Part shown: piece by piece, positions 10,893 through 22,204 of the stretch
Layout of the letters: the number at the start of each line of letters is the position of its first letter
Numbering within the stretch: position 1 is the stretch's first letter
NCBI GenBank assembly: GCA_037783545.1
Contig: JBBELK010000445.1
Coordinates: forward strand, 1-64,000
Source: Henricia sp. BOLD:AAB3569
Lineage: Eukaryota > Echinodermata > Asteroidea > Spinulosida > Echinasteridae
Reading direction: 5' to 3'
DNA length: 64,000 bases
The notes under the pieces: model-generated
The model's database searches: none
Told to the model about the DNA's origin: nothing
The model's input: only the letters and a program-made list of their open reading frames with translations
Translations under genes and position numbers: made by a program

Positions 10893-13436
10893 GGGAATTT
10901 AACCAACTTTTTGTAACAGTGGTTTATAGACATCCCAAAGCAAATGTGAACATAGCGTCTGCCAAAGTATTTGAAGTGATCCAACAGCTGGAAACTCAGT
11001 CACCTGATGCCTTCAAACTTATTCTGGGCGACTTTAATTCGTGTACTTTGGAAACTGTACTACCACATTACTATCAATATGTGAACGTGCCAACAAGAGG
11101 GAATCGAACATTGGACATGTGCTATGGTAACATCCCTAATGCGTACAAAGCTCATAGGAAAGTCGGTTTGGGTTTATCAGATCATGATATTGTTCACCTT
11201 ATTCCCGAGTACAAACAGAAACTGAAGCAGGTGAAACCGATTGTTCGGAAAGTTCGTACCTGGTCAAAGGAAAACACTGATATGCTTCAAGGTTGCTTTG
11301 AATGTACTGATTGGGACATTTTTACAGCTTCAAATACTCTCAGTGAAGCCACGGAGGCAATAAGTGATTATGTAACTTTTTGTGAGAGTAGTGTCATTCC
11401 TGAGCGAGTAGTAAAGATCTACCCAAACAGTAAACCCTGGATAACAAAGGACATCAGGGGGCTTCTGAGGCAGAAACAGCAAGCTTTCTTAAATAATGAC
11501 ATTGGGGAGAAACGCAGACTTCAAAAGGAAATCACTCGGCAAATTCGACGTAGTAAATTACAGTTTGCAAACAAAGTAAAGGATAATTTCAGATGTGGTG
11601 ATCCCAAAAGAGCATGGGAAGGAATGCGGAAAATGACTGGATGTGGCAAGAAACAAGTCTCATTAACTCCTGTTGGAACTGACCCTGTGAACATTGCAAA
11701 CAATTTAAACCAGTTTTTTGCTCGGTTTGATGTGCATGATTTTAAAGGCGAACTGGATGCAACGAGAGCAATTTTACTTGATAACATAAATGATTGTAAT
11801 TCTATTGAGCTGGGTATCCCAACCGTTGAGAAACTGTTTCAGACGATAAAAATGAATAAAGCTGTGGGACCAGATTCTGTTACAGGAAAAATCTTGAGGG
11901 TTTGTTCTAAGCAGCTTGCTCCAATATTTCATGATTTATTTAAATCGTCGCTTGATTGCAGCATTGTTCCAGACATCTGGAAAGCTTCACTTATAACTCC
12001 AGTACCAAAGGTATCCAAACCAGGTTGTTTGAATGATTACCGGCCTATTGCACTCACTTCTGTCGTTATGAAGTGTTTTGAGCATATTATCAAGGATATC
12101 CTTGTCGATCAAACTAAACCTTTTGTTGACCCTTTTCAGTTTGCTTACCAAGCTAAGAGAGGAGTTGAAGATGCGGTGATCACACTGTTACACGGCATTT
12201 ATCAACACTTGGATAAGCCCAGGGGCCAATTTCATGGCGTTGCTTAGCACAAAAATTTGCTTAGCACAGGATTTGTTTGCTTTATTTTGTAAAAGTGGAT
12301 TGCCAGCCAAAATCGTAAGTGATGTGTATTGAAAGGTATTCTCCTACTCTTGCGAAGAACACAAGTTGGTGTATAATTTTGGCTTGTAATCCATTTTATA
12401 AAGCAAATAAATCCTGTGCTTAGCAAATTTTCGTGCTAAGCAACGCCATGAAATTGGCCCCAGGTCTTATGTTAGAGTACTGTTTGTAGATTTCTCCTCC
12501 GCATTTAATACCTTACAGTCTCATATTTTAATAAACAAATTGCAGATTATGGGTATTAATCCGTACTTGTCACTGTGGATAAGTGACTTTCTTTCTTTAC
12601 GGTCACAGAGAGTCAAGGTAATGAAACACTTCTCAGAAAAGATTTATTGCAATACCGGAGCTCCTCAGGGTTGTGTCTTATCACCATTGTTATTTACACT
12701 TTATACCAGTGATCTCAGATGTATTAATAGCTCTTGCTCTATTGTCAAGTATGCTGATGACACTTCACTGACTGGGTTGATTTTAAATAATGACGAGAGT
12801 GCATACAGAGACGAGGTTTCTTGCTTTGTTAAGTGGTGTGATGATAATCATTTATTGCTTAATGTACGTAAAACTAAAGAGATAATCTTGGATTTTAGGA
12901 AAACGAAAAATGAAATTCTTCCTCTGAAGATCAAAAATGAAAATGTACAGATCGTCACTGAATATAAGTACCTTGGCACTGTCATCGATAACAAACTAAC
13001 TTGGAATACAAACACTCATCAAGTGTGTAGTAAAGCAAACCAACGGCTCCACTTTTTACGAAAACTCAGATCATTCAAAGTCGACCAGGATATAATGTTC
13101 TTGTTCTATCAGAGTGTTATTCAGTCAGTAATTGCATTTTCATGTATTGTATGGCATAGTGGTCTGACTAATAAGAATTTGAAAAAACTCAAAAGAATTA
13201 CCAGAACTGCAAGTAAAATAATTGGTCTTGACGTTAAAGAACTAAATGGTATTTATGAAAAAGCATTGTTGGGTAAACTTGAATTGATCTGTGAAGATAA
13301 GACCCACCCATTGAACTTCTTAGTTATTTTCAGTAGATCGGGAAGAATTATTCCATCACTAAAACGAACAAACTGCCATAAATTCTCGTTTTTACCCAGT
13401 GCAATCCGCCTCTTCAATGAAAGGCATGTAAGATAA
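10893..13436 (+). pseudogene. LINE ORF2 fragment: endonuclease C-terminus plus reverse transcriptase, split by a MITE
   Basis: This would encode the enzyme that nicks target DNA and reverse-transcribes LINE RNA at the nick. Visible in order: endonuclease motif GDFN (about 11026-11037); RGNRTLDMCY and LSDHD (the catalytic SDH-type motif, about 11179); a basic linker with KPWITKDI; RT block NDYRPIALTS (about 12032-12061); PFQFAYQAKRGVEDA; GAPQGCVLSPLLF (from 12657); active site YADD (12750-12761); YKYLG; and the C-terminal FLPSAIRLFNE before the stop at 13436. The GAPQGCVLSPLLF wording favours L2 over CR1. The 5' endonuclease half is missing. The upstream ATG at 10796 belongs to the host repeat, not the LINE. 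The only interruption after truncation is the MITE: the frames on either side are in register once it and one target copy are discounted, so the LINE copy was young when hit. Confidence 0.93.
12219..12464. mobile_element. 236-bp palindromic MITE in the LINE RT gene, with CCAGG target duplication
   Basis: The element at 12224-12459 begins GGCCAATTTCATGGCGTTGC and ends with its reverse complement. The inverted repeats extend about 60 bp each, covering nearly half the element. CCAGG flanks both sides (12219-12223 and 12460-12464). Because the junction bases are palindromic, a 3-bp CAG duplication with longer GGGCC termini is equally possible. No coding capacity. The minus-strand frame at 12244-12426 is a shadow. 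Confidence 0.9.
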
Positions 13437-13472
13437 GTTTTTAGGATTAACGGGAGAGGGTGTGGGTTCTGG

Positions 13473-13474
<2 letters not shown>

Positions 13475-13511
<37 letters not shown>
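13475..13511. repeat. Poly-G tract in the LINE 3' region
   Basis: About 36 consecutive G preceded by GGGGAGG, just after the LINE stop codon. It produces a false polyproline frame on the minus strand (13253-13534). Confidence 0.9.
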
Positions 13512-13512
<1 letters not shown>

Positions 13513-13791
13513 GTTTGACGTTAGAGAATGTCAACTTAAGGTTCTGTGGACAGTATCGTGCATCTGTGATAATTGTATGTATTGATACAATTTTTGGTAT
13601 TTTTATTTTTTTGGGGGGGTTTAGTATTTAACATAGAGTGCTTTGTGTTGTTTTGTTTTATGTAATTTTTTTATATTTGTGTAATTTTATATGTATATGT
13701 ATTTTTATGATTGCACATGGGAGAGCGTATTTCATGTAAGAATTATTTGCATGACTAATTTAAAAATCTGAATCTGAATCTGAATCTGAAT

Positions 13792-14171
13792 CATAAAATG
13801 AATAATTATTGTAAACCCACAGTTTTCATATCTACATGTAAATCAATTATAAAATACTGAGAAACAAGGACATTTTAATATTACCCTTTACCGCATCCGA
13901 AAGAAAGACCATACCCCCGTCAGCGTTTATTAGTAATCATTTAAAGATATGACACAGTTAGCTTTTTGCACTATGGCTGGCGCCCTAATTCTTCACTTTC
14001 AAATGGAGGTGCAGTTCTGAAAAAGTATAAACATACTATATGCTGTTGTTGCAATGTGGTGCACGCATATGCCTTCGGCAACCATCAGCTTTATGCAATT
14101 CTCTCCGTAAACACGGCATTGCTAATTTACTTCACACCATTATTGTTTGTCATGCCAACACTAATGAGAAA
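13792..14171. repeat. 1.53-kb tandem repeat: end of copy 3 and start of copy 4
   Basis: Copy 3 resumes after the LINE at 13792 and ends near 13924. Copy 4 starts with GTTTATTAG near 13925 and is cut at GAGAAA (14171), exactly at the first of its three A|T sites, by a Helitron-like element. Copy 4 sequence then reappears at 22321-22373, 28699-28751 and 33381 onward. Confidence 0.93.
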
Positions 14172-16369
14172 CTAGAGGTATGACGTTTGTTGTTACAAAC
14201 GCCAGGTGATCGGGTTAAATGAACATTTTGTGATGAATTTCAGACGTTGTTATCACCTGTGGAATGGCAAAAATGGAAGTTCAGCAGCCGATTTCACGAA
14301 ACTTTACGCAATTGCGCAAGTCCACTTACGCCATTACTTGCGCAATAACTTATGGCGTAAGTGGACTTGCGCAATTGCGTAAAGTTTCGTGAAATCGGCT
14401 GCTGTATACACTAATCCGGTAACTAATATCTCCTCCCTGCATATCCGCCATAGCTGGGGGTTGATAGCTTGCACCGTTTTGAGATATGAATTGTTGAAAT
14501 AATAACCTTTGAAATCTTGTAATGTGACACCTGTGACGACATCATGACGTCACAATTTTGTGCACAAATTGTTCAACAATTTGATAAACATCAAGTTCTT
14601 AAATGTGGCGAAAGAATCATGCAAATATCTGCTGTAGTTCTCAAGATACAGCATTTTAAAACATCTCAGCTCCAAATTTGCGTGATTTGACACCACATTA
14701 CGTAACCACCGTCCATGTAATGACGTCACCAATGGTATAGTCAAAAGGTCCACATGTGTGGAAACATTTCGTTCCGTAGAAATATGGTCAAAATCACTAC
14801 CACTTTGAATCTATTTGCATTCAAAATGCTAAAAAATTGCACATTTTCGAACAACTTCTGGTTTGGACCGGAAGTAGGCGTCACACAGGGGTCATGACAT
14901 CGTATGATTTGTTCAGTTCATTTAGACTTATCATGTTGTGAAATAATTGTTCAAGTATCTATTACGGTTCTTGAGATATGAATTTTGAAAATAATAACCT
15001 TTGAATTTTTGTAATTTGACACCTGTGACGATATCATGACGTCACAATGTTGTGCACAAATTGTTCAACAATTTGATAAACATCAAGTTCTTAGATGTGG
15101 CGAAAGAATCATGCAAATATCTGCTGTAGTTCTCAAGATACAGCATTTTAAAAAAATTCAGCTCCAAATTTGCGTATTTTGACGCCACATTACGTAACCA
15201 CCGTCCATGTGATGACGTCACAAATGGTATAGTCAAAAAGTCTACATGTGTGGAAACATTTCGTTCCGTAGAAATATGGTCAAATTCACTACCACTTTGA
15301 ATCTATTTGCATTCAAAACGCTTACAAAATGCACATTTTCGAACAACTTCCGGTTTGGACCGGAAGTAGGCGTCACACAGGGGTCATGACATCGTATGAT
15401 TTGTTCAGTTCATTTAGACTTATCATGTTGTGAAAGAATTGTTCAAGTATCTATTACGGTTCTTGAGATATGAATTTTGGAAATAATAACCTTTGAATTT
15501 TTGTAATTTGACACCTGATGACGTCATGATTACGTCACACTTGATGCCATCGTGATACTATACATTCTGGTGAAAGTCTGCCGTAGGGCCTATGTCTGTA
15601 TCTAATTTACTAACGATTCAGCTTGGTTTGATAGGCATTGTTGCTGGTAAGTGTAAAAACTGAGATTCTCAGTTTCGTTGAACTTTGACCTCCAATTGAC
15701 CCCAGAAGGAAGGGTCAGATGAAAATGCCCACACAAAGAAAATTGTAGCACAGAATGTCATCTGTAAACCTGCCAAATACGAAGATCCTGGGTCACGTGG
15801 TTTTCAAGACGGAAGCATTTTAAAATATGCATATTTTGTTTTTTTGGGGGGTGTAATTTGATACTTGATGACGTCACGATGACGTCACGCTTGATGCCAT
15901 CATAATATTATACACGCTGGTGAAAGTCTGCCATAGGACCTATGCCTGTACTTAGTTACTTAAAGATTCAGCTTGGTTTGATGGGCATTGTTGCTCAATA
16001 AGTGCAAAAATTGCGATTTTCGTTTTCGTTGAACTTTGACCTCAGATTGACCCCAGAAGGAAGGGTCAGATGAAAATGCCCACACGAAGAAAATCGTAGG
16101 CCATGATCTTATCTATAAGCCTGCTAAATACGAAAATCATGGGTCACGTGGTTTTCCAGACGGAAGCATTTTAAAACATGCATATTTTAGTCATTTTTGG
16201 GTTGTAATTTGATACCCAATGACGTCACAATGACGTCACCCTTGTATGCACACCTTCACATTGGGGTTGATGTTCCTACAAAGTTTCAAGTTGATAGCTT
16301 GAACCGTTTTGAAGAAAAGCTCTGGAAACGTTTGAGTGGAAAAAGAAAAAAAAAAAAAAAGAAAAAAAA
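14172..16369 (-). mobile_element. Helitron-like element A1, 3'-terminal part (family A)
   Basis: Read on the minus strand the element ends with CCCGATCACCT, a hairpin (GGCGTTTGT-AACA-ACAAACGTC), ATACCT and then CTAG at the junction. This is the usual Helitron 3' hairpin followed by CTRR. Its other end, with AGGTGATCGGG in inverted orientation, is found at 22259-22320 because A2 and A3 are inserted in the A-rich stretch before it. The body consists of repeated blocks containing TGACGTCA, GGTCACGTGG and paired CCGGAAGT. No Rep/helicase coding sequence. The open frames at 14550-14753 and 15042-15236 (minus strand) are two copies of the same block. Confidence 0.75.
14282..14404. repeat. 123-bp hairpin (palindromic MITE-like) within A1
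   Basis: CAGCAGCCGATTTCACGAAA at the left is matched by its complement at the right. The arms are about 52 bp with a short loop around ATTACTTGCGCAATAACTT. It is conserved at the same place in A2, A3 and A4. It may be a MITE that entered the ancestor of this subfamily, since A5 and A6 lack it. Confidence 0.9.
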
Positions 16370-18543
16370 CTAGAGGTATGACGTTTGTTGTTACAAACGC
16401 CAGGTGATCGGGCTAAATGAAAATTTTGTGATGAATTTCAGACGTTGTTATCACCTGTGGAATGGCAAAAATGGAAGTTCAGCAGCCGATTTCACGAAAC
16501 TTTACGCAATTGCGCAAGTCCACTTACGCCATTACTTGCGCAATAACTTATGGCGTAAGTGGACTTGCGCAATTGCGTAAAGTTTCGTGAAATCGGCTGC
16601 TGTATACACTAATCCGGTAACTAATATCTCCTCCCTGCAAATTCCGCCATAGCTGGGGGGTTGATAGCTTGCACCGTTTTGAGATATGAATTGTTGAAAT
16701 AATAACCTTTGAAATCTTGTAATGTGACACCTGTGACGACAGCATGACGTCACAATTTTGTGCACAAATTGTTGAACATCAAGTTCTTAAATGTGGCGAA
16801 GGAATCATACCAATATCTGTTGTAGTTTTCAAGATACAGCATTTTAAAACATCTCAGCTCCAAATTTGCGTGATTTGACACCACATTACGTAACCACCGT
16901 CCATGTAATGACGTCACCAATGGTATAGTCAAAAGGTCCACATGTGTGGAAACATTTCGTTCCGTAGAAATATGGTCAAATTCACTACCACTTTGAATCT
17001 ATTTGCATTCAAAATGCTAAAAAGTTGCACATTTTCGAACAACTTCCGGTTTGGACCGGAAGTAGGCGTCACACAGGGGTCATGACATCGTATGATTTGT
17101 TCAGTTCATTTAGACTAATCATGTTGTGAAAGAATTGTTCAAGTATCTATTACGATTCTTGAGATATGAATTTTAAAAATAATAACCTTTGAATTTGTGT
17201 AATTTGACACCTGTGACGATATCATGACGTCACAATGTTGTGCACAAATTGTTCAACAATTTGATAAACATCAAGTTCTTAAATGTGGCGAAAGAATCAT
17301 GCAAATATCTGCTGTAGTTCTCAAGATACAGCATTTTAAAACAATTCAGCTCAAAATTTGCGTATTTTGACGCCACATTACGTAACCACCGTCCATGTGA
17401 TGACGTCACAAATGGTATAGTCAAAAAGTCTACATGTGTGGAAACATTTCGTTCCGTAGAAATATGGTCAAATTCACTACCACTTTGAATCTATTTGCAT
17501 TCAAAACGCTTACAAAATGCACATTTTCGAACAACTTCCGGTTTGGACCGGAAGTAGGCGTCACACAGGGGTCATGACATCGTATGATTTGTTCAGTTCA
17601 TTTAGACTTATCATGTTGTGAAAGAATTGTTCAAGTATCTATTACGGTTCTTGAGATATGAATTTTGGAAATAATAACCTTTGAATTTTTGTAATTTGAC
17701 ACTTGATGACGTCATGATTACGTCACACTTGATGCCATCGTGATACTATACATTCTGGTGAAAGTCTGCCGTAGGGCCTATGTCTGTATCTAATTTACTA
17801 ACGATTCAGCTTGGTTTGATAGGCATTGTTGCTGGTAAGTGTAAAAACTGAGATTCTCAGTTTCGTTGAACTTTGACCTCCAATTGACCCCAGAAGGAAG
17901 GGTCAGATGAAAATGCCCACACAAAGAAAATTGTAGCACAGAATGTCATCTGTAAACCTGCCAAATACGAAGATCCTGGGTCACGTGGTTTTCAAGACGG
18001 AAGCATTTTAAAATATGCATATTTTGTTTTTTTGGGGGTGTAATTTGATACTTGATGACGTCACGATGACGTCACGCTTGATGCCATCATAATATTATAC
18101 ACGCTGGTGAAAGTCTGCCATAGGACCTATGCCTGTACTTAGTTACTTAAAGATTCAGCTTGGTTTGATGGGCATTGTTGCTCAATAAGTGCAAAAATTG
18201 CGATTTTCGTTTTCGTTGAACTTTGACCTCAGATTGACCCCAGAAGGAAGGGTCAGATGAAAATGCCCACACGAAGAAAATCGTAGGCCATGATCTTATC
18301 TATAAGCCTGCTAAATACGAAAATCATGGGTCACGTGGTTTTCCAGACGGAAGCATTTTAAAACATGCATATTTTAGTCATTTTTGGGTTGTAATTTGAT
18401 ACCCAATGACGTCACAATGACGTCACCCTTGTATGCACACCTTCACATTGGGGTTGATGTTCCTACAAAGTTTCAAGTTGATAGCTTGAACCGTTTTGAA
18501 GAAAAGCTCTGGAAACGTTTGAGTGGAAAAAGAAAAAAAAAAA
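16370..18543 (-). mobile_element. Helitron-like element A2, inserted in A1
   Basis: Starts with CTAGAGGTATGACG directly after an A-rich run (GAAAAAAAA) that is the 5'-subterminal region of A1. It is nearly the same as A1 in sequence and layout, including the 123-bp hairpin at 16480-16602. Its distal end is the second of three hairpin-bearing ends (22205-22258), left behind by insertion of A3. No coding sequence recognised. Confidence 0.75.
16480..16602. repeat. 123-bp hairpin within A2
   Basis: Second copy of the CAGCAGCC...GGCTGCTG palindrome, near identical to that at 14282-14404. Confidence 0.9.
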
Positions 18544-18653
18544 CTAGAGGTATGACGTTTGTTGTTACAAACGCCAGGTGATCGGGGTAAATGAACATTT
18601 TGTGATGAATTTCAGACGTTGTTATCACCTGTGGAATGGCAAAAATGGAAGTT

Positions 18654-18776
18654 CAGCAGCCGATTTCACGAAACTTTACTCAATTGCGCAAGTCCACTTA
18701 CGCCATTACTTGCGCAATAACTTATGGCGTAGGTGGACTTGCGCAATTGCGTAAAGTTTCGTGAAATCGGCTGCTG
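18654..18776. repeat. 123-bp hairpin within A3
   Basis: Third copy of the CAGCAGCC...GGCTGCTG palindrome, with two substitutions (ACTCAATTG and GCGTAGGTGG) that it shares with the copy in A4. Confidence 0.9.
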
Positions 18777-19776
18777 TATACACTAATCCGGTAACTAATA
18801 TCTCCTCCCTGCATATCCGCCATAGCTAGGGGTTGATAGCTTGCACCGTTTTGAGATATGAATTGTTGAAATAATAATCTTTGAAATCTTGTAATGTGAC
18901 ACCTGTGACGACATCATGACGTCACAATTTTGTGCACAAATTGTTGAACAATATGTTGAACATCAAGTTCTTAAATGTGGCGAAGGAATCATACCAATAT
19001 CTGTTGTAGTTTTCAAGATACAGCATTTTAAAACATCTCGGCTCCAAATTTGCGTAATTTGACACCACATTACGTAACCACCGTCCATGTCATGACGTCA
19101 CCAATGGTATAGTCAAAAGGTCCACATGTGTGGAAACATTTCGTTCCGTAGAAATATGGTCAAATTCACTACCACTTTGAATCTATTTGCATTAAAAATC
19201 CTAAAAATTTGCACATTTTCGAAGAACTTTCGGTTTGGACCGGAAGTAGGCGTCACACAGGGGTCATGACATCGTATGATTTGTTCAGTTCATTTAGACT
19301 TATCATGTTGTGAAAGAATTGTTCAAGTATCTATAATTATAATTTAGGCAGTTTCAACCCTTTTATTTTAAAGCCCACATCGATTTAAAATCAGTGTCAA
19401 TTGAAAGAGTGGTTATATATTGACTAGAAGAAATCTGTTTATTTTTTTCAAATCGGATTTTGCATTGCGAAGCTACAGTCGGTTTGGATAATTGAAAACA
19501 GGGTAAAAATTCATCGGCAGGTCAAAGGTTATCCTATGTTTTTCTTTATTTCTAATTTGGCACCGACAATGGTCACTGTGGCTTATACTTTTGGTTATAT
19601 ATCTTTGCTCAACTCTATCCTGGATGGCCCAAAGTTGGTACAAACAACAGTTATTAATATATGTACAAGGACAGATAATTAATTTATATTTAAAATACCT
19701 CATTTGCATAATAAATTAATAATTTATGCAAAAACGGTCAATTTTCAAGGGAAAACTCATTTTTCTCAAATTTATC

Positions 19777-19876
19777 TTAAGCAGGTTTGATTATTACAAT
19801 GCATCTTGCATCATTTAATTAAAGTATTTACTTTAATTAAATGATGCAAGACATTGTAATAATCAAACCTGCTTAA
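19777..19876. repeat. 100-bp near-perfect hairpin
   Basis: The arms run from TTAAGCAGGTTTGATTATTA on the left to its complement on the right. They have a single small asymmetry (CAT versus A) and a very short loop (ATTTA). The same structure recurs at 23585-23684. It could extrude as a cruciform or be a compact fold-back element. Confidence 0.93.
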
Positions 19877-20323
19877 CTACAGATAATTAGTTTATATTGA
19901 AATCCCATAATTTGCATAATTTATGCAAAAATGTTGATTGTTAAGGGAACCTTATTTTTCCCCAATTAATGTTGAAAAATAGATTGATAAGAGATACTGA
20001 TATAATCAAATCTGTCTATAGTCAAGATTGGGACTTGCATCAATAATTTAATTGACATAATCAATCACTGTATGTGTTAATTACCAAGCCAATACTATTT
20101 TGGAGAGGTGTGGATTGAGGGCAGCAAAAAAGAATGACAGGTAGCGCATCCACACACAAACTGTACAACTTTCCAAATTGCTTACAAAGTTACATTAAAT
20201 ACAAAACAGAGAAGAGAATGACGTATTATTCTTCAGAGATAAATAATTTATGTTTTGATCAAAACAAACGGATGTGGAGCCTAGAGGTTATATTTAAATC
20301 TTTACAAATAATAGTAATTACAG

Positions 20324-20416
20324 ATGTTACTACGGGCAGGAGGCTCAACTATGGATGACGATTCTGCATCATCAAGGGACTCGTACTACCCTTTTTCATC
20401 TTCAGGCTCACTGGTG
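20324..20416 (+). other. Candidate captured exon (93 bp, phase 0)
   Basis: AATAGTAATTACAG ends at 20323 (acceptor-like AG) and GTATGT begins at 20417 (strong donor). The enclosed 93 bp are open in one frame for 31 codons, starting with ATG and including a second in-frame ATG followed by MDDDSASSRDSYYPF and a Ser-rich stretch. This looks like the start of a host coding region, acidic and serine-rich. No family is recognised. The second copy (24132-24224) derives from the same event and does not add independent support. Confidence 0.35.
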
Positions 20417-22204
20417 GTATGTCACAGGACGAGGACCACAGAAAAGCTGCAAAAATAATTGACAAAGAATAATATTACTCAACAAATTATTTGCCTTCAT
20501 TTGTTAAGTAACAACTAAATATCTTTAATTGGTGTATCTGATATCACGTATTGTCTTTGAATGTTAATAAATTCAATATCAGTTACAAAATTGGCACACA
20601 ATTTTGCACAGATTGACGTAAAACGCAGGTTTTCTAACGCTGCATCATTGCTTGTTTCACGGGAATTACGAGATCATCGCGTATGCAGTGGGCACACCAC
20701 CGCCGTACGTCCCGGCCCTACACACGGCGTGGAACTCGGTCGTACGTCGGTGTGGACATTGCACGCGAGCGAAGTCTCGGATTCCTGCTCAACATGCCCT
20801 CCTAAAAGTACATTTTTGCGACAAATGGTAGGCCTTACGGACTTTTTGTCAGTATGGTAGGATTGTTTAATGTCTACTTTTGTATACATACCTTGTCGCT
20901 TGGTGATTCACGTTGATTATGGATCGCTTTATGGACGAGAAAAAATGTTTTTGATCGCAAAAGTTGCAACCCGCGGTCGATTTTGTACGCGAATGGACCC
21001 CAGGCTAGCTGGAAACATACTCTTTTCCGATGATGACGTTTCTAAGCCAACCGGCCAATCAGAACGCGCAAATCTTTACCCGAAGTGTTCCGATCTTATT
21101 TAGCCCGATTCGTTTTAGCGTTGAAGTGTGTACCACTGACACGAACTCGCCGGAAGTTGTGTGTGCCCATAGGAATGTGCAGTAACCACGGGCGCTGTGT
21201 GTGGAGTATATGGGGCTCTCTGTTTACGATAACAGAAGTAGTCCGTCTGTGGAACAGTATTACGGTTCTTGAGATATGAATTTTGAAAATAATAACCTTT
21301 GATTTTTTGTAATTTGACTCCTGATGACGTCATGATACTATACATGCTGGTGAAAGTCTGCCGTAGGGCCTATGTCTGTATCTAATTTACTAACGATTCA
21401 GCTTGGTTTGATGGGCATTGTTACTGGTAAGTGTAAAAACTGAGATTTCCGTTTTCGTTGAACTTTGACCTCCAATTGACCCCAGAAGGAAGGGTCAGAT
21501 GAAAATGCCCACACAAAGAAAGTTGTAGCACAGAATGTCATCTATAAACCTGCCAAATACGAAGATCCTGGGTCACGTGGTTTTCGAGACGGAAGCATTT
21601 TAAAATATGCATATTTTGGTTTTTTGGGAGGTGTAATTTGATACTTGATGACGTCACGATGACGTCACGCTTGATGCCATCATAATATTAAACACGCTGG
21701 TGAAAGTCTGCTATAGGACCTATGCCTGTACTTAGTTTCTTAAAGATTCAGCTTGGTTTGATGGGCATTGTTGCTCAATAAGTGCAAAAATTGAGATTTT
21801 CGTTTTCGTTGAACTTTGACCTCAGATTGACCCCAGAAGGAAGGGTCAGATGAAAATGCCCACACGAAGAAAATTGTAGGCCATGATCTGATATATAAGC
21901 CTGTCAAATACGAAGATCATGGGTCACGTGGTTTTCCAGACGGAAGCATTTTAAAACATGCATATTTTGGTCATTTTTGGTTTGTAATTTGATACCTAAT
22001 GACGTCACAATGACGTCACACTTGTATGCACATCTTCACATTGGGGTTGATGTTCCTACCAAGTTTTAAGTTGATAGCTTGAACCGTTTTGAAGAAAACC
22101 TCTGGAAACGTTTGAGTGGAAAAAGAAAAAAAAAAAAAAAAAAAAAAAAATAAAGAAATCGTACGAGAGCAATAGGTGATCGGGCTGTTGGCCCGATCAC
22201 CTAA

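Larger units (their letters stand above)
10893..13791 (+). mobile_element. 5'-truncated L2-like non-LTR retrotransposon (LINE)
   Basis: Inserted in the third 1.53-kb unit. The junction compared with copies 1 and 2 shows CACCCACAT, then the LINE, then CATAAAATG, with no clear target-site duplication. The element starts inside the endonuclease domain, so it is 5'-truncated, and ends in a hexamer microsatellite (AATCTG)n at 13766-13791. Short 3' tandem repeats and minimal target duplication are usual for the CR1/L2 group. A poly-G tract in the 3' UTR is at 13475-13511. A 236-bp MITE splits the ORF at 12224-12459. Confidence 0.92.
19334..21258. other. 1.9-kb foreign segment in A3 (possible captured host DNA)
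   Basis: Absent from A1, A2, A5 and A6, and shared almost unchanged with A4 (23165-25066). Composition differs from the element body: no TGACGTCA repeats, an AT-rich left half, and a CpG-rich right half (about 20640-21200). It contains a 100-bp perfect hairpin (19777-19876) and a splice-bounded candidate exon (20324-20416). Several 60-99-codon frames lie in the GC-rich part on both strands, without recognised domains. A captured genomic fragment or a nested transposon would both fit. Confidence 0.65.
18544..22204 (-). mobile_element. Helitron-like element A3, innermost of the first nest, with 1.9-kb internal foreign segment
   Basis: Begins with CTAGAGGTATGACG after an A run and ends with the hairpin AGGTGATCGGG-CTGTTG-GCCCGATCACCT-AA at 22174-22204. 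Both termini are therefore contiguous in one 3.66-kb element. Compared with A1 and A2 it carries an extra segment at 19334-21258, between TATCTA and ATTACGG, which are adjacent in A1 and A2. The flanking blocks carry the family's TGACGTCA and CACGTG motifs. Confidence 0.78.

Noticed and set aside
20561..21279. Frames of 64-99 codons in the CpG-rich half of the A3 foreign segment (repeated at 24369-25087)
   Set aside because: Overlapping frames on both strands, no motifs, and identical in both copies only because the segment was duplicated.
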